This document shows, in pieces, positions 15,405-23,922 of a stretch of 43,385 nucleotides of DNA. Positions within the stretch are counted from its first letter, which is position 1, and every line of letters begins with the position of its first letter. The notes beneath the pieces were generated by a model, which worked only from the letters and a program-made list of their open reading frames with translations, ran no database searches and was not told the origin of the DNA. Origin of the DNA: an archaeon GW2011_AR18. Its GTDB lineage: Archaea > Nanobdellota > Nanobdellia > SCGC-AAA011-G17 > GW2011-AR18. The stretch covers positions 1 through 43,385 of the forward strand of contig JWKX01000002.1 in the NCBI GenBank assembly GCA_000806155.1. Reading direction: 5' to 3'. The position numbers and the translations under genes were made by a program.

Positions 15405-16821
15405 AAAACATTTTTACCTCTTATTAATCATAAGCATAATTGTATTATTAAGTGCAATATTAATCAGGGAAAAATATAACAGCGGATTGTTCATGGGAAA
15501 TGAGGCTTATTATTCATTAAGAACTGCACAATACATCCATGATACTGGAGATATACCAAAAGAGGACAGCCTGAGTTATGGCGGAAGATTATTTGTGAAT
15601 GAATACGGATGGCCAGTAATATTATCAATAAATCCGCAATTACTTGGAAGGTGGCTGCCATTCATTCTTGGAATATTAAGTTTCATATTATTTTATTTTA
15701 TAGTAAAAGAATACAAACCAGAGATAAAAGGATTAGCATCATTGTTCTTAATATTATCTCCAGCATATATCTATCTTTACAGCACTCCATTGAAATATGG
15801 AATTGTAACATTCATGCTGCTCTTAGGTATATATCTCTCTATAAAGAAAAAAGTTATAGCTTCAATAATAGTGTTCGGACTTATTGGATTTTTCAGCATA
15901 TTGACATTATTGATAGTATTATTTTACAGCCTTGCAGAATCATTAAAAACAAAAAAATGGGAGAGGACTTTATACATAAGCCTCTTCTTATTATCAGCTT
16001 TTATAGTCCAGTTCTATAAATTAGTATCTTTAGGATTGCCGGAAGTAATCTTAGGATTCTACACTTTTACACTGCCAAATATGCTGAATATATTATTCTC
16101 TGATTTTGGATCAATATTCGGGATAAGTGTATTCACATTCTTCCTTTCATTAATAGGAATCTATACTTACTGGAAGAAAAAATATAAATTCCTTTTATAT
16201 TATATTATATTATCCATACTAATCTTTACAGCATTTTATTTCAATTTTGTAATATTCTACCTATCATTCATATTAGCATTCTTTGCAGCCTTAGGATTCA
16301 ATAACTTCCTAAACCATGAATGGAGATCAAACACTTTAAGATATTTTACAATACTTGTAGTGATATGCGGAATAGTATTCTCCGGACTGGCTTTCCTGAA
16401 TGAAACACCAAATATAAGTCCATCCAACGGATTCAGCGAGGCTTTTGATTTCCTTAAAGAACAGAACAGTACAAGCATGGTGTTCTCAGATTATACAAGA
16501 GGGAGCTATATCTCATATGCTGGAAGAATAAATTTCATAGATGAAAATACATTCTATGCCAGAAACGTGCAGTCAAAACTATTAGACAGCAAAAGATTAC
16601 TGCATGCTAAAAATATCAATACAGCAACATCAATAATAAATAGGTACAACATACAATATATCTGGCTAGACCGTGATCTCATAAACCATCTATGGGGGAA
16701 AAGCGAGATAGAACTCATATTCTTATTAAGATACAGCCCAAATAATTTCAAGAAAATATTTGATAATGAAGATGTTGAAATCTACCAATACATAAAACAG
16801 CCTGGAAATTATACTAATTAG
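15388..16821 (+). CDS. STT3/AglB-like GT-C membrane protein (second of a tandem pair)
   Basis: 477 residues and about ten membrane helices, paralogous to the preceding gene. Shared marks are GNEAYYSLRTAQYI after helix 1, EDSLSYGGRLFVNEYGWP, and a C-terminal domain with MVFSDYTRGSYISYAGRINFIDE. The SDYTRG stretch occupies the WWDYG position of AglB, with the Asp-Tyr retained. GAAGGAGGG at 15371-15379, about 9 nt before ATG 15388, fixes this start despite the overlap. The last 8 nt overlap a convergent gene. The pair probably handles lipid-linked sugars for surface glycoproteins. Confidence 0.82.
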   Translation: MLLNAKKHFYLLLIISIIVLLSAILIREKYNSGLFMGNEAYYSLRTAQYIHDTGDIPKEDSLSYGGRLFVNEYGWPVILSINPQLLGRWLPFILGILSFILFYFIVKEYKPEIKGLASLFLILSPAYIYLYSTPLKYGIVTFMLLLGIYLSIKKKVIASIIVFGLIGFFSILTLLIVLFYSLAESLKTKKWERTLYISLFLLSAFIVQFYKLVSLGLPEVILGFYTFTLPNMLNILFSDFGSIFGISVFTFFLSLIGIYTYWKKKYKFLLYYIILSILIFTAFYFNFVIFYLSFILAFFAALGFNNFLNHEWRSNTLRYFTILVVICGIVFSGLAFLNETPNISPSNGFSEAFDFLKEQNSTSMVFSDYTRGSYISYAGRINFIDENTFYARNVQSKLLDSKRLLHAKNINTATSIINRYNIQYIWLDRDLINHLWGKSEIELIFLLRYSPNNFKKIFDNEDVEIYQYIKQPGNYTN

Positions 16822-17458
16822 AAATCTTTTCCTCTACAAACTTCTTATCATTATAACCTGCGTAAAGATCATCATTAATAACCAAACTTGGAGCTGCAGT
16901 AACATTATTAATCTTCATCAAAGTCCTAATAGCAGGATTATCAATATCTATATCATAAGAATAAATCCTTACATTACTATATTTGTTCCTAATATAAGAG
17001 AGAATGTAACCCTGGGATGCACAATCAACACATTTTTCATCATCATTAGAATAGAAATATAAAATAATATCTAATTTTTTACCACATTGTTCATTAAATT
17101 TCTGCATATAAACCATGTGTCTTATCTCAAGGAGAGAATAATATTCTTTCAGAGCAACAAGCTCATCACGATTTGTTCCAGGATCATCCTCTATAGATGT
17201 CAGTGTCTCACCAATCTTATTAAGTTCATCTACAAGATCATCAACATCACTAAACTGACAGATTTTTCCTTCAGTAAGCAAGTCTTCCATTTCAAGATTA
17301 ATCAACCTATTCCTGAATTCAATCTGCAATTTTTCAACTTCAGAAAGCTTAGCACTAGTAAGAGTAATACCCAATAGTAAACCAATACTAAAAATTCCGG
17401 TAGCTAAAAGAAAAGCTATAATATACCTTTTTCTGCTAACATCAGCTCTTTTCACCAT
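16814..17458 (-). CDS. Membrane-anchored thioredoxin-like protein
   Basis: 214 residues. One N-terminal membrane helix (YIIAFLLATGIFSIGLLLGI) is followed by a coiled region to about residue 125 and a thioredoxin-fold domain from KLDIILYFYSNDDEKCVDCASQG (Cys-x-x-Cys near residue 139). It ends with NNVTAAPSLVINDDLYAGY, where the A-P-S-L matches the cis-Pro loop of thioredoxins. It probably faces outside and could handle disulfides in the many Cys-rich surface proteins encoded nearby (inference). It overlaps the upstream GT2 gene by 7 nt (translational coupling) and the convergent STT3-like gene by 8 nt. Confidence 0.82.
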   Translation of the reverse strand: MVKRADVSRKRYIIAFLLATGIFSIGLLLGITLTSAKLSEVEKLQIEFRNRLINLEMEDLLTEGKICQFSDVDDLVDELNKIGETLTSIEDDPGTNRDELVALKEYYSLLEIRHMVYMQKFNEQCGKKLDIILYFYSNDDEKCVDCASQGYILSYIRNKYSNVRIYSYDIDIDNPAIRTLMKINNVTAAPSLVINDDLYAGYNDKKFVEEKISN

Positions 17459-18702
17459 TTTTGTTTTTTACCCACAGCCAAGTCTACGAAAACAGTCAGC
17501 CAGACAAATGCAGCCAACATTCCATAAACAATAATATATAATGGAACTGAGATGAAACCATATTTAAAAACTTTTTCTCTTGTGAAACTATAAGCATAAT
17601 TGATAACTATTAAAGCCAGTGTTATGCTAACAAGAGCGAAGAAAAGATTTGTGTAATTAATATCAAACCATGTAAAAGGAAATCTTAAATTATTCATTAA
17701 TACAGCAAAATCAAAATTAATAGAGTTCCAATTGATAATATGCCTGTATAAAGGTTTGAAAACATACCTATAAGATGTCAATGAGATAAAAGTAACAGCT
17801 AAGAAACCTGAGAACATCACTCTAGGTAATTGAAGCATGCCAAAATCACCGTATTTCTTGTTGAAAATCATATTCCTATAATCAAACAGATTAATCAAAG
17901 TTCCTTTATACCATCTATTTCTTTGTTTACAGAAAGCTTTGAATGTTACAGGGGCTTTAGTATAGACTTCAGCATCTAATAACTGCAGTAACTTATAATG
18001 TTTTTTCTGAATCTTAAGAGATACTTCAAGATCTTCAGTGAGATTGTTCTCTGCAAAACCGCCAACCTCATTTAAAATTGATTTACGATAAGCACTGAAA
18101 GGTCCTGGAGCAACATGAACACAATCCAATACTGACATCAAACTCTTATAGAAAAAATTCAATAAATATTCACACCACTGAAGTTTTTGAAGAGCACTCT
18201 TAGGGGATTTTATTTTCATCAGAGGTAAGACAACAGCAACATTCTTATTAGCAAAATGAGGAACCATCTTCCTTAAAGCATCTGGAGCAACAGTTGAATC
18301 AGCATCTAAACATACAAAGAATTCTCCTCTAGAATTTTTAATAGCATTATTAAGAGCAGCACCTTTACCTGCATTATCCTGATGAATTACCTTTACGTTA
18401 CTATTTTTATGTTTTTTAAGATAGTTTTTTATCACATTAAGTGTATTATCCTTACTACCATCATCAACAACTATAATATCTAATTTATTTTTAGGATAAT
18501 CCAAAGCAAGAACTGATTCTACAGTCTCTATAATATTTTTTTCCTCATTATAAGCAGGGATAGCAATAGTAACTAAAGGGAAATACTTTATTTTTTTAGT
18601 TTCTGTCAGTAAACCTTTCTCGAAGAAAGTCAATAACCAGAATATAAGTATATATAATGAAGAGTAAAAAGCCAACCAAACCAAAATCTGCATGTAATCC
18701 AT
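17452..18702 (-). CDS. Processive family 2 glycosyltransferase, membrane-bound
   Basis: 416 residues from the chosen start. A first membrane helix (ILVWLAFYSSLYILIFWLL) precedes a GT2 domain with VTIAIPAYNEEKNI, IIVVDDGSKDNT, FVCLDADSTVAPDAL (DxD-like), NLTEDLEVSL (TED) and KQRNRWYKG (Q/RxxRW), the full motif set of cellulose/hyaluronan/poly-GlcNAc synthase-like enzymes. Three or four membrane helices follow. The frame stays open to 18831, but that extension crosses the divergent gene. ATG 18702 (MDYMQ) lies about 26 nt after a TATA-like element and begins the usual N-terminal helix. It probably makes a surface polysaccharide. Confidence 0.9.
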   Translation of the reverse strand: MDYMQILVWLAFYSSLYILIFWLLTFFEKGLLTETKKIKYFPLVTIAIPAYNEEKNIIETVESVLALDYPKNKLDIIVVDDGSKDNTLNVIKNYLKKHKNSNVKVIHQDNAGKGAALNNAIKNSRGEFFVCLDADSTVAPDALRKMVPHFANKNVAVVLPLMKIKSPKSALQKLQWCEYLLNFFYKSLMSVLDCVHVAPGPFSAYRKSILNEVGGFAENNLTEDLEVSLKIQKKHYKLLQLLDAEVYTKAPVTFKAFCKQRNRWYKGTLINLFDYRNMIFNKKYGDFGMLQLPRVMFSGFLAVTFISLTSYRYVFKPLYRHIINWNSINFDFAVLMNNLRFPFTWFDINYTNLFFALVSITLALIVINYAYSFTREKVFKYGFISVPLYIIVYGMLAAFVWLTVFVDLAVGKKQKW

Positions 18703-18794
18703 TATACTATACCAATATACATAATATAAAAGATTATTGATTGCTTTTTGTAAAGATTTAAATATATATTTACATCTAGAATTTATAGATAATC
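18703..18794. promoter_or_regulatory. Divergent promoter region between the GT2 gene and the large surface protein
   Basis: On the minus strand CTTTTATATT (about 18722-18732) serves the GT2 gene. On the plus strand GATTTAAATAT (18755-18765) lies about 35 nt before the TTG start at 18795. The stretch is otherwise plain AT-rich sequence. Confidence 0.5.
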
Positions 18795-20927
18795 TTGGAA
18801 AAAGAGACAAAATTTGCAATTGCTGGAGCAATAATACTATTTATCCTGTCTTCTCTATTATTATTGAAATTAGAATTTGATGATAATCTTACTACAGGAT
18901 TGCCAGTCCTAAATAATAAAGAAATCAAACAGGCAGAACCAAACACCGGAATGAACAAAATCCTGCCACAAAAAAAGGATTTTAAATTTGATTCATATAA
19001 AAAACAGGATATTTGCAACAAAGAATTTTCTCCAACACAGACATTAATTAATTACCGAAATTCATTATTAACAAACAATATAGAAATGTCGTTATCATAC
19101 TTAAATGACTGGAATAAAGGATTAATATGTATGACAAATTATCAATTAACAACTTTAGACAGGCAACATTCAATATATCTAAAATCTTTGTCAAATAAAG
19201 ATGTAGCATTACTATTAAATCCAACAATTAACCTAATTGAGTTAGCACCGTGGGACAATGAAATGCCTGAATCTTTTAAAGAATTTGAGAAAAGATTCCA
19301 AAAACCAAAAGATTTCTCTGAAATGAAAAACAGTTATCCACATGAAATAGGGTTCTTCTTCACTCACTATGATACACTTGAAATGGAGAGATTCATATCT
19401 ATATGCGCCAATAAAAATACAAGGACAATTGAGTGTTCACCAACATTCGACAAATTAAAAGAATACTTTAACAAGAAAAATTTAGGCAGAGGTGAGTGTG
19501 ATATTGTGGATACAATAGAGAAAGAATTCCTTTGTGATCAAGGAGTAATTTGTGGCAATGAACCTTTTATCAATAAACAGAATAAACTAAAAGGGCAGGC
19601 ATGGCCTGCAATGACTGAAACAACATTCAATATAAACAGTCTTGGAGATTATGGTCTTGGTCTTTCTACTATAGATTCAAATCAACTATTACGAACAGGA
19701 GAGAAGGCTGGAGCGACAGCAAACCATATATGCAACGAGCTAAATGAAATAAACAAAAAGAAAAACGAGGGAAAAGATGTTATCGGGGATATCAGTGATG
19801 TCTTAAACCTAGAAGATGATGATTGTGAAATGTTTGATGCTAGAGACATCAATACATACAATATTGGCTCACAGGCTAAAACTGGAAATCTTGGATATAA
19901 TCCTGAATGCTATGAATCTTCTCCTGAAACACAAGGTTCTGACAAGTTTGCATCTATAAGAAAAAAACATTCCAAAGATATCTGCCTGAATTCAGATACT
20001 GACATAGTAGTTATAGGTCCTTCAGGTTCTTTCACAAAAGATTTCACTAAAAAAGAAAAAGAGGCTCTGAAAATAGGCGAAGAAGTATGTAAAGGAAGAT
20101 ATTGTATCTCCCAAAAAGACGGAGTTACAAATGTAAGAAGGAATCCTGATTATGGTTCTCAAGATCCTAATGACAATGAACCATCCATTTCTAGAGAATA
20201 CAGAGAAGACCAAGATGATTCAACAAATAATTTAGCTGGAAGAGGTGCAGAACGTTGTCAAGGACGTAGTTGCATTTATGATGATAAAGGAAATAAAATA
20301 TTTGATTCAAAAAATGATGGAAATAAATATGAATGGGAAGAGGATGGTGAAAGATTTTGTATTGGTGATTGCGAGGAAGGTCCTGAAGATGATGATGCAG
20401 GTTTTGTAGTTAAACTTGATAAAGATGGAAAAGTTACTGCAATTGAATGCATTGCTGGAACTCACTGTATAGGTGGGGATAAGCCAGTACAGGATACACC
20501 TACATCACCTGAAAATCCCGAAGAACCACCATCTGAAAGCCCAGAGGAAAGAAATCCTGAAGGAGGGGAGGAAACTGTCTGTTCTCCTAGTACGCAGAGA
20601 GGCTTAGATAGGTTAATGTGCATCACATCAGGATTAGGTTTAAATTCAGACAAGGAATTCATATTTAATAATAATAAAGAGACTAGGATATCTGGGCAAC
20701 TGATACAGCCACCGAATACTCCGGATTCAATTACAAGCAACAAATGTTCAGATCTTATAATCAATAAAAAAGTAAGGAATATTAACAAAGCATTATGCGA
20801 CAAGGTCAAAAAATATGGAAGACCTGATGACACATCTTCCTGCAGGGCAATATTAAGAGAGAATATCGATATGTTAAAGAGTAGTATAAATAATGCTCCT
20901 AAACCAATAGACCCTCCAAAAATGTAG
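18795..20927 (+). CDS. Large membrane-anchored extracellular protein of unknown function
   Basis: 710 residues with a TTG start, the only one that keeps the N-terminal membrane helix (FAIAGAIILFILSSLLLLKL). Just beyond it is NLTTGLPVLN, carrying the T-G-x-x-V motif shared by neighbours. Residues 50-330 are globular with scattered Cys. Three spaced units of the form Cys-x-Gly-x-x-Cys-Ile occur near 430 (CKGRYCIS), 485 (CQGRSCIY) and 550 (CIAGTHCIG). A Pro/Glu/Ser linker (about 560-600) leads to a C-terminal helical domain with paired Cys. I recognise no family. It begins the surface-protein island. Confidence 0.8.
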   Translation: MEKETKFAIAGAIILFILSSLLLLKLEFDDNLTTGLPVLNNKEIKQAEPNTGMNKILPQKKDFKFDSYKKQDICNKEFSPTQTLINYRNSLLTNNIEMSLSYLNDWNKGLICMTNYQLTTLDRQHSIYLKSLSNKDVALLLNPTINLIELAPWDNEMPESFKEFEKRFQKPKDFSEMKNSYPHEIGFFFTHYDTLEMERFISICANKNTRTIECSPTFDKLKEYFNKKNLGRGECDIVDTIEKEFLCDQGVICGNEPFINKQNKLKGQAWPAMTETTFNINSLGDYGLGLSTIDSNQLLRTGEKAGATANHICNELNEINKKKNEGKDVIGDISDVLNLEDDDCEMFDARDINTYNIGSQAKTGNLGYNPECYESSPETQGSDKFASIRKKHSKDICLNSDTDIVVIGPSGSFTKDFTKKEKEALKIGEEVCKGRYCISQKDGVTNVRRNPDYGSQDPNDNEPSISREYREDQDDSTNNLAGRGAERCQGRSCIYDDKGNKIFDSKNDGNKYEWEEDGERFCIGDCEEGPEDDDAGFVVKLDKDGKVTAIECIAGTHCIGGDKPVQDTPTSPENPEEPPSESPEERNPEGGEETVCSPSTQRGLDRLMCITSGLGLNSDKEFIFNNNKETRISGQLIQPPNTPDSITSNKCSDLIINKKVRNINKALCDKVKKYGRPDDTSSCRAILRENIDMLKSSINNAPKPIDPPKM

Positions 20928-20952
20928 TCACTAATAGGTAGTATAAATAGGA

Positions 20953-20963
20953 AAGTATATAAA
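20953..20963 (+). promoter_or_regulatory. TATA box for the lipoprotein gene at 20985
   Basis: AAGTATATAAA centred about 27 nt before the ATG at 20985. Confidence 0.6.
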
Positions 20964-20984
20964 GGAATATCACCATTAAATTAT

Positions 20985-21353
20985 ATGATAAAAGGCTATA
21001 AGAGTTTACTAGCAGGAATTGGATTATACCTAGCAGGATGTGCAAATAATTATCACCCAGAAAAAACTTGTTTAAGCGCCCAAGAAATATATACAAAATA
21101 CAATTCAGGAGAACACAATGAGACAGTTTGTCTAGATGGAATATTGAGAGGTATTAGCAAGACTGATGACAGACAAGTACTAATGGTAAATAGTGGCGAG
21201 AGAACAATCAGAGTGATAACAGACCAAGAGGAAAACTTTAAAATTAACAAAGGATTAAAGGCAATAGGAAAGCTGGAAAAAAACTTAAGTTTAAACCTAC
21301 CAGAAATAAATGCTACAGAATCAGCAAGTGGATATATTCTGCAGAGTCAATGA
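20985..21353 (+). CDS. Small lipoprotein, possibly OB-fold
   Basis: 122 residues. The N-terminal hydrophobic stretch ends in LYLAGCAN, a standard lipobox with Cys19 as the lipid-bearing residue. The mature domain is beta-rich: YNSGEHNETVCLDGILRGISK, VLMVNSGERTIRVITDQ and LKAIGKLEKNLSLNLPEI. This strand order and the length suit a small OB-fold of the kind found in bacterial and archaeal envelope proteins, but the match is by eye. Cys30 and Cys48 may form a disulfide. Preceded and followed by other surface proteins. Confidence 0.75.
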   Translation: MIKGYKSLLAGIGLYLAGCANNYHPEKTCLSAQEIYTKYNSGEHNETVCLDGILRGISKTDDRQVLMVNSGERTIRVITDQEENFKINKGLKAIGKLEKNLSLNLPEINATESASGYILQSQ

Positions 21354-21499
21354 TTAAAATTTATTATTTTCACATTCAGTGTATTTAATTTCCATAAAAA
21401 TATCATCTCTTCATAAATTTAAAAGAATTATTTATAAAGACTTTCAACAGAGCGTAATTGTTTGCAAATATTTAAATACCTAAACATAACTAAAAATGC

Positions 21500-21510
21500 A
21501 AGGTGATTTA
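21500..21510 (+). promoter_or_regulatory. Ribosome-binding site deciding the 21511 start
   Basis: AAGGTGATTTA directly precedes ATG 21511. The upstream in-frame ATG at 21496 has no such site, and the TATA box (21468-21478) puts the transcript start close to 21500. Confidence 0.55.
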
Positions 21511-22842
21511 ATGAGTACACAAAAAAAAGAGACATTTACTAAATATGGAATATTTCTAGGCGTATTATTGGTTGCATTTTCATTGATGATTTTTGCAGGA
21601 ACAACAGAAGATCAGAATAATGATGATCTAACAGTTAATTTAGAAGCTAAATCAACACAACCTACTACAACTAGTACAAAGTGTATTGCAAACCAGGTAA
21701 ATTGTTATCTTTATAGTAAATTAAGAACAACATATAAAGAGGCTTCCTGTTCTGTAAAAGAGGAGAGTTGTGACAATGGTTGTATTTCAACAACATCATT
21801 GATAGGATCAAGATGCATAGGAACATGCTCAAATGGGAGTTTAATTTATACAGTAGCAAAGGAGATTCCAGGATTTAATTCACATTCTAAAGTAAGAGCA
21901 TTCGGAGATAAATATATTGTTTCTACAATGAATTATACAGCTAGGAAAACGGAATTATCAGTCTATAAAACTTCTGATAATACACGTACTGCAAATATTC
22001 AAATCTCTGAATTATGGAATCATGATTTATATGCTGAGAATGGACAGTCAAATATCTATGTACTTAAGGAGACATATGACACAACACTCAGAAAATACAT
22101 ACTTAACTTACTGACTTACAAATATACAGGAGCATTATTGGATACAAAAAGAGTTGATAGTAATGAACTTCCATATTCTTCACAATATGAACTAATGAAA
22201 ATTGGGAGCGGTATTCATATTGCCTACTTGAGTAATCCCCAAGGAAGTTATAAACTTGCTTTAATGAAATATGATCCCACTACAAAGACAGTTACAAATG
22301 TAGCATCCTTAAACAGTGGAAGAGAATACAAAGATATACTATATAGACCATCTTCAAAAAATCTTGTCGTAAGTGAAGGAGACTCTATAAAAATATATAA
22401 TCTGCAAGGACAACAAACCTCAATGATTAACTTAAGCAACCATGAAACTATAAATAGTTATTCAAGTTATTATATTGCGGGTAATATGACACTTGATATC
22501 ACTAATGAGAGACTTTATATTCAGATGTTAAGATCATGGCCGAGTCCGGAGAGACGTCTATTAAAGATAAATCTTGATAGTGGAAGAGTAGAGTATAACA
22601 AACCTTATCATTTTAGTTCATTCAAGGCTATATCTGGAACATTATATGCCATGCCTAGGGGGGATTTTGTAATAAATAGATATAACAATGATGGAAATCC
22701 AGTATCAAATTCAGGATTTGAGACTTCACAGTTTAATACGTATGTAGGAACATCCTTTGATGTAGATGCAAACTCAAATATCTACTTCATAAAGGCACTT
22801 ACATATAACTCTGCTAAATTGCAAAGATACAAGGCGTGTTAA
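21511..22842 (+). CDS. Membrane-anchored beta-propeller-like surface protein
   Basis: 443 residues from ATG 21511. AAGGTGATTTA immediately before it is a ribosome-binding site, which makes the in-frame ATG at 21496 less likely. An N-terminal helix (YGIFLGVLLVAFSLMIFAG) is followed by a Thr/Asn linker, a Cys-rich knot (residues about 50-110, eight Cys), then about 330 residues of repeated beta blades such as KVRAFGDKYIVSTMNYT, KNLVVSEGDSIKIYNLQGQ and DVDANSNIYFIKAL. This pattern of strands with turn Asp/Asn/Gly resembles a WD40/NHL-type propeller. Ligand unknown. Confidence 0.78.
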   Translation: MSTQKKETFTKYGIFLGVLLVAFSLMIFAGTTEDQNNDDLTVNLEAKSTQPTTTSTKCIANQVNCYLYSKLRTTYKEASCSVKEESCDNGCISTTSLIGSRCIGTCSNGSLIYTVAKEIPGFNSHSKVRAFGDKYIVSTMNYTARKTELSVYKTSDNTRTANIQISELWNHDLYAENGQSNIYVLKETYDTTLRKYILNLLTYKYTGALLDTKRVDSNELPYSSQYELMKIGSGIHIAYLSNPQGSYKLALMKYDPTTKTVTNVASLNSGREYKDILYRPSSKNLVVSEGDSIKIYNLQGQQTSMINLSNHETINSYSSYYIAGNMTLDITNERLYIQMLRSWPSPERRLLKINLDSGRVEYNKPYHFSSFKAISGTLYAMPRGDFVINRYNNDGNPVSNSGFETSQFNTYVGTSFDVDANSNIYFIKALTYNSAKLQRYKAC

Positions 22843-22850
22843 TCAGTTAA

Positions 22851-22861
22851 GTTATTAAATC
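22851..22861 (+). promoter_or_regulatory. TATA-like box for the MBF1 gene
   Basis: GTTATTAAATC centred 26 nt before ATG 22882. A seven-T run between box and start could also terminate the upstream transcript. Confidence 0.5.
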
Positions 22862-22881
22862 CATTTTTTTATTTTCTTATA

Positions 22882-23322
22882 ATGCCAAACTGTGAATTAT
22901 GCGGTAGAGAAGATAATTTAAACAATGCAATAGTCGAGAACGCAAGAGTAAAAATATGCACTCAATGCACTAAATTCGGAAAGATAATACAGGAAACAAT
23001 CAATACTAAGAATGTCTCCAGTTTCAGAAGCACTTTTGAGGATAGTGAAGAGTATGTGACTGATAATTATAATTCATTAATAAAAAACAAGAGAGAAAAA
23101 TTAAATCTGACACAGGATGAACTTGCTATAAAACTAAAAGAAAAAGTCTCTTTAATATCCAGCATAGAGAGGGGGGATATAAAACCTACACTAGAATTAG
23201 CTAAAAAATTCGAGAATTCATTAGGAATAAGAATGATAACAAAGATAAGCCAGGAAAAACAGATACCTAATGAAAAATCAAACAGCAGTCTAACAATAGG
23301 TGATCTACTCAAGAAAAAATGA
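22882..23322 (+). CDS. Multiprotein bridging factor 1 homologue (aMBF1)
   Basis: 146 residues. An N-terminal zinc ribbon (CELC at 4-7, CTQC at 26-29) is joined by a linker to a Cro/C1-type helix-turn-helix (KREKLNLTQDELAIKLKEKVSLISSIERGDIKPTLE, residues about 72-105), then a short tail. This is the exact archaeal MBF1 layout. In archaea it associates with the small ribosomal subunit and the translation machinery. It overlaps the following methylase gene by 4 nt (ATGA), linking the two in translation. Confidence 0.95.
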   Translation: MPNCELCGREDNLNNAIVENARVKICTQCTKFGKIIQETINTKNVSSFRSTFEDSEEYVTDNYNSLIKNKREKLNLTQDELAIKLKEKVSLISSIERGDIKPTLELAKKFENSLGIRMITKISQEKQIPNEKSNSSLTIGDLLKKK

Positions 23323-23918
23323 ACAAGAAACAATTATCAATATCATTGAGCAAATTAAAACCCTTAAAAAATTTTAAAGTACAATTAGAACAGTACCAGA
23401 CAGAGGGAGAACTGGCATCTGAAATAATATGGAAAGCTTACCAAGATGGAAACATAGAGAAGAAAAGTGTAACTGATCTAGGATGCGGAAGCGGCATATT
23501 AGGAGTTGGCGCATTACTGTTAAATGCAAAAAAAGCATATTTTGTTGATATAGATGAAGAGGCAATAAAAATCTGCAAAGAGAATGTCAAAGAATATAAA
23601 AATTCAGAATGCTTGAATATTCTAATAAGTTCTTTCAATAAAGAAGTTGATACAGTATTAATGAATCCTCCATTCGGAGTACAGAACAGGAAAGCTGATA
23701 AAGAATTTTTATTAAAAGCTTTTGAAATAGGGAAACATATATACTCAATACATAAAATAGAGAGCAAAAGTTTCATAGAAAAGATTTCACAAGAAAATGG
23801 ATTTGTTGTAAAAGAGATAATAGAGAGAGATTTCAGAATTAACAAAATATATAAATTCCATAAAAAACAAAAATATGAAGTAAAAATAGGTGTCTGGCAC
23901 ATAGAAAAAAACAGGTGA
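23319..23918 (+). CDS. METTL5-like rRNA N6-adenine methyltransferase
   Basis: 199 residues, the usual size. Motif I is DLGCGSGILGVGALLLNA from Asp53, the acidic loop is FVDIDEEA, and the catalytic NPPF motif stands at residues 116-119 (MNPPFGVQNRKADKEFL). NPPF marks amino-group N6-adenine methylation, and the total pattern with the N-terminal YQTEGELASEI fits archaeal relatives of human METTL5, which methylates small-subunit rRNA. The 4-nt overlap with MBF1 supports a translation-related role. It could instead be a general N6 methylase. Confidence 0.9.
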   Translation: MNKKQLSISLSKLKPLKNFKVQLEQYQTEGELASEIIWKAYQDGNIEKKSVTDLGCGSGILGVGALLLNAKKAYFVDIDEEAIKICKENVKEYKNSECLNILISSFNKEVDTVLMNPPFGVQNRKADKEFLLKAFEIGKHIYSIHKIESKSFIEKISQENGFVVKEIIERDFRINKIYKFHKKQKYEVKIGVWHIEKNR

Positions 23919-23922
23919 TGAA

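Noticed and set aside
18703-18831. Longer N-terminus for the GT2 glycosyltransferase
   Set aside because: It would cross the divergent gene and its promoter, and the added residues are not typical of the family.
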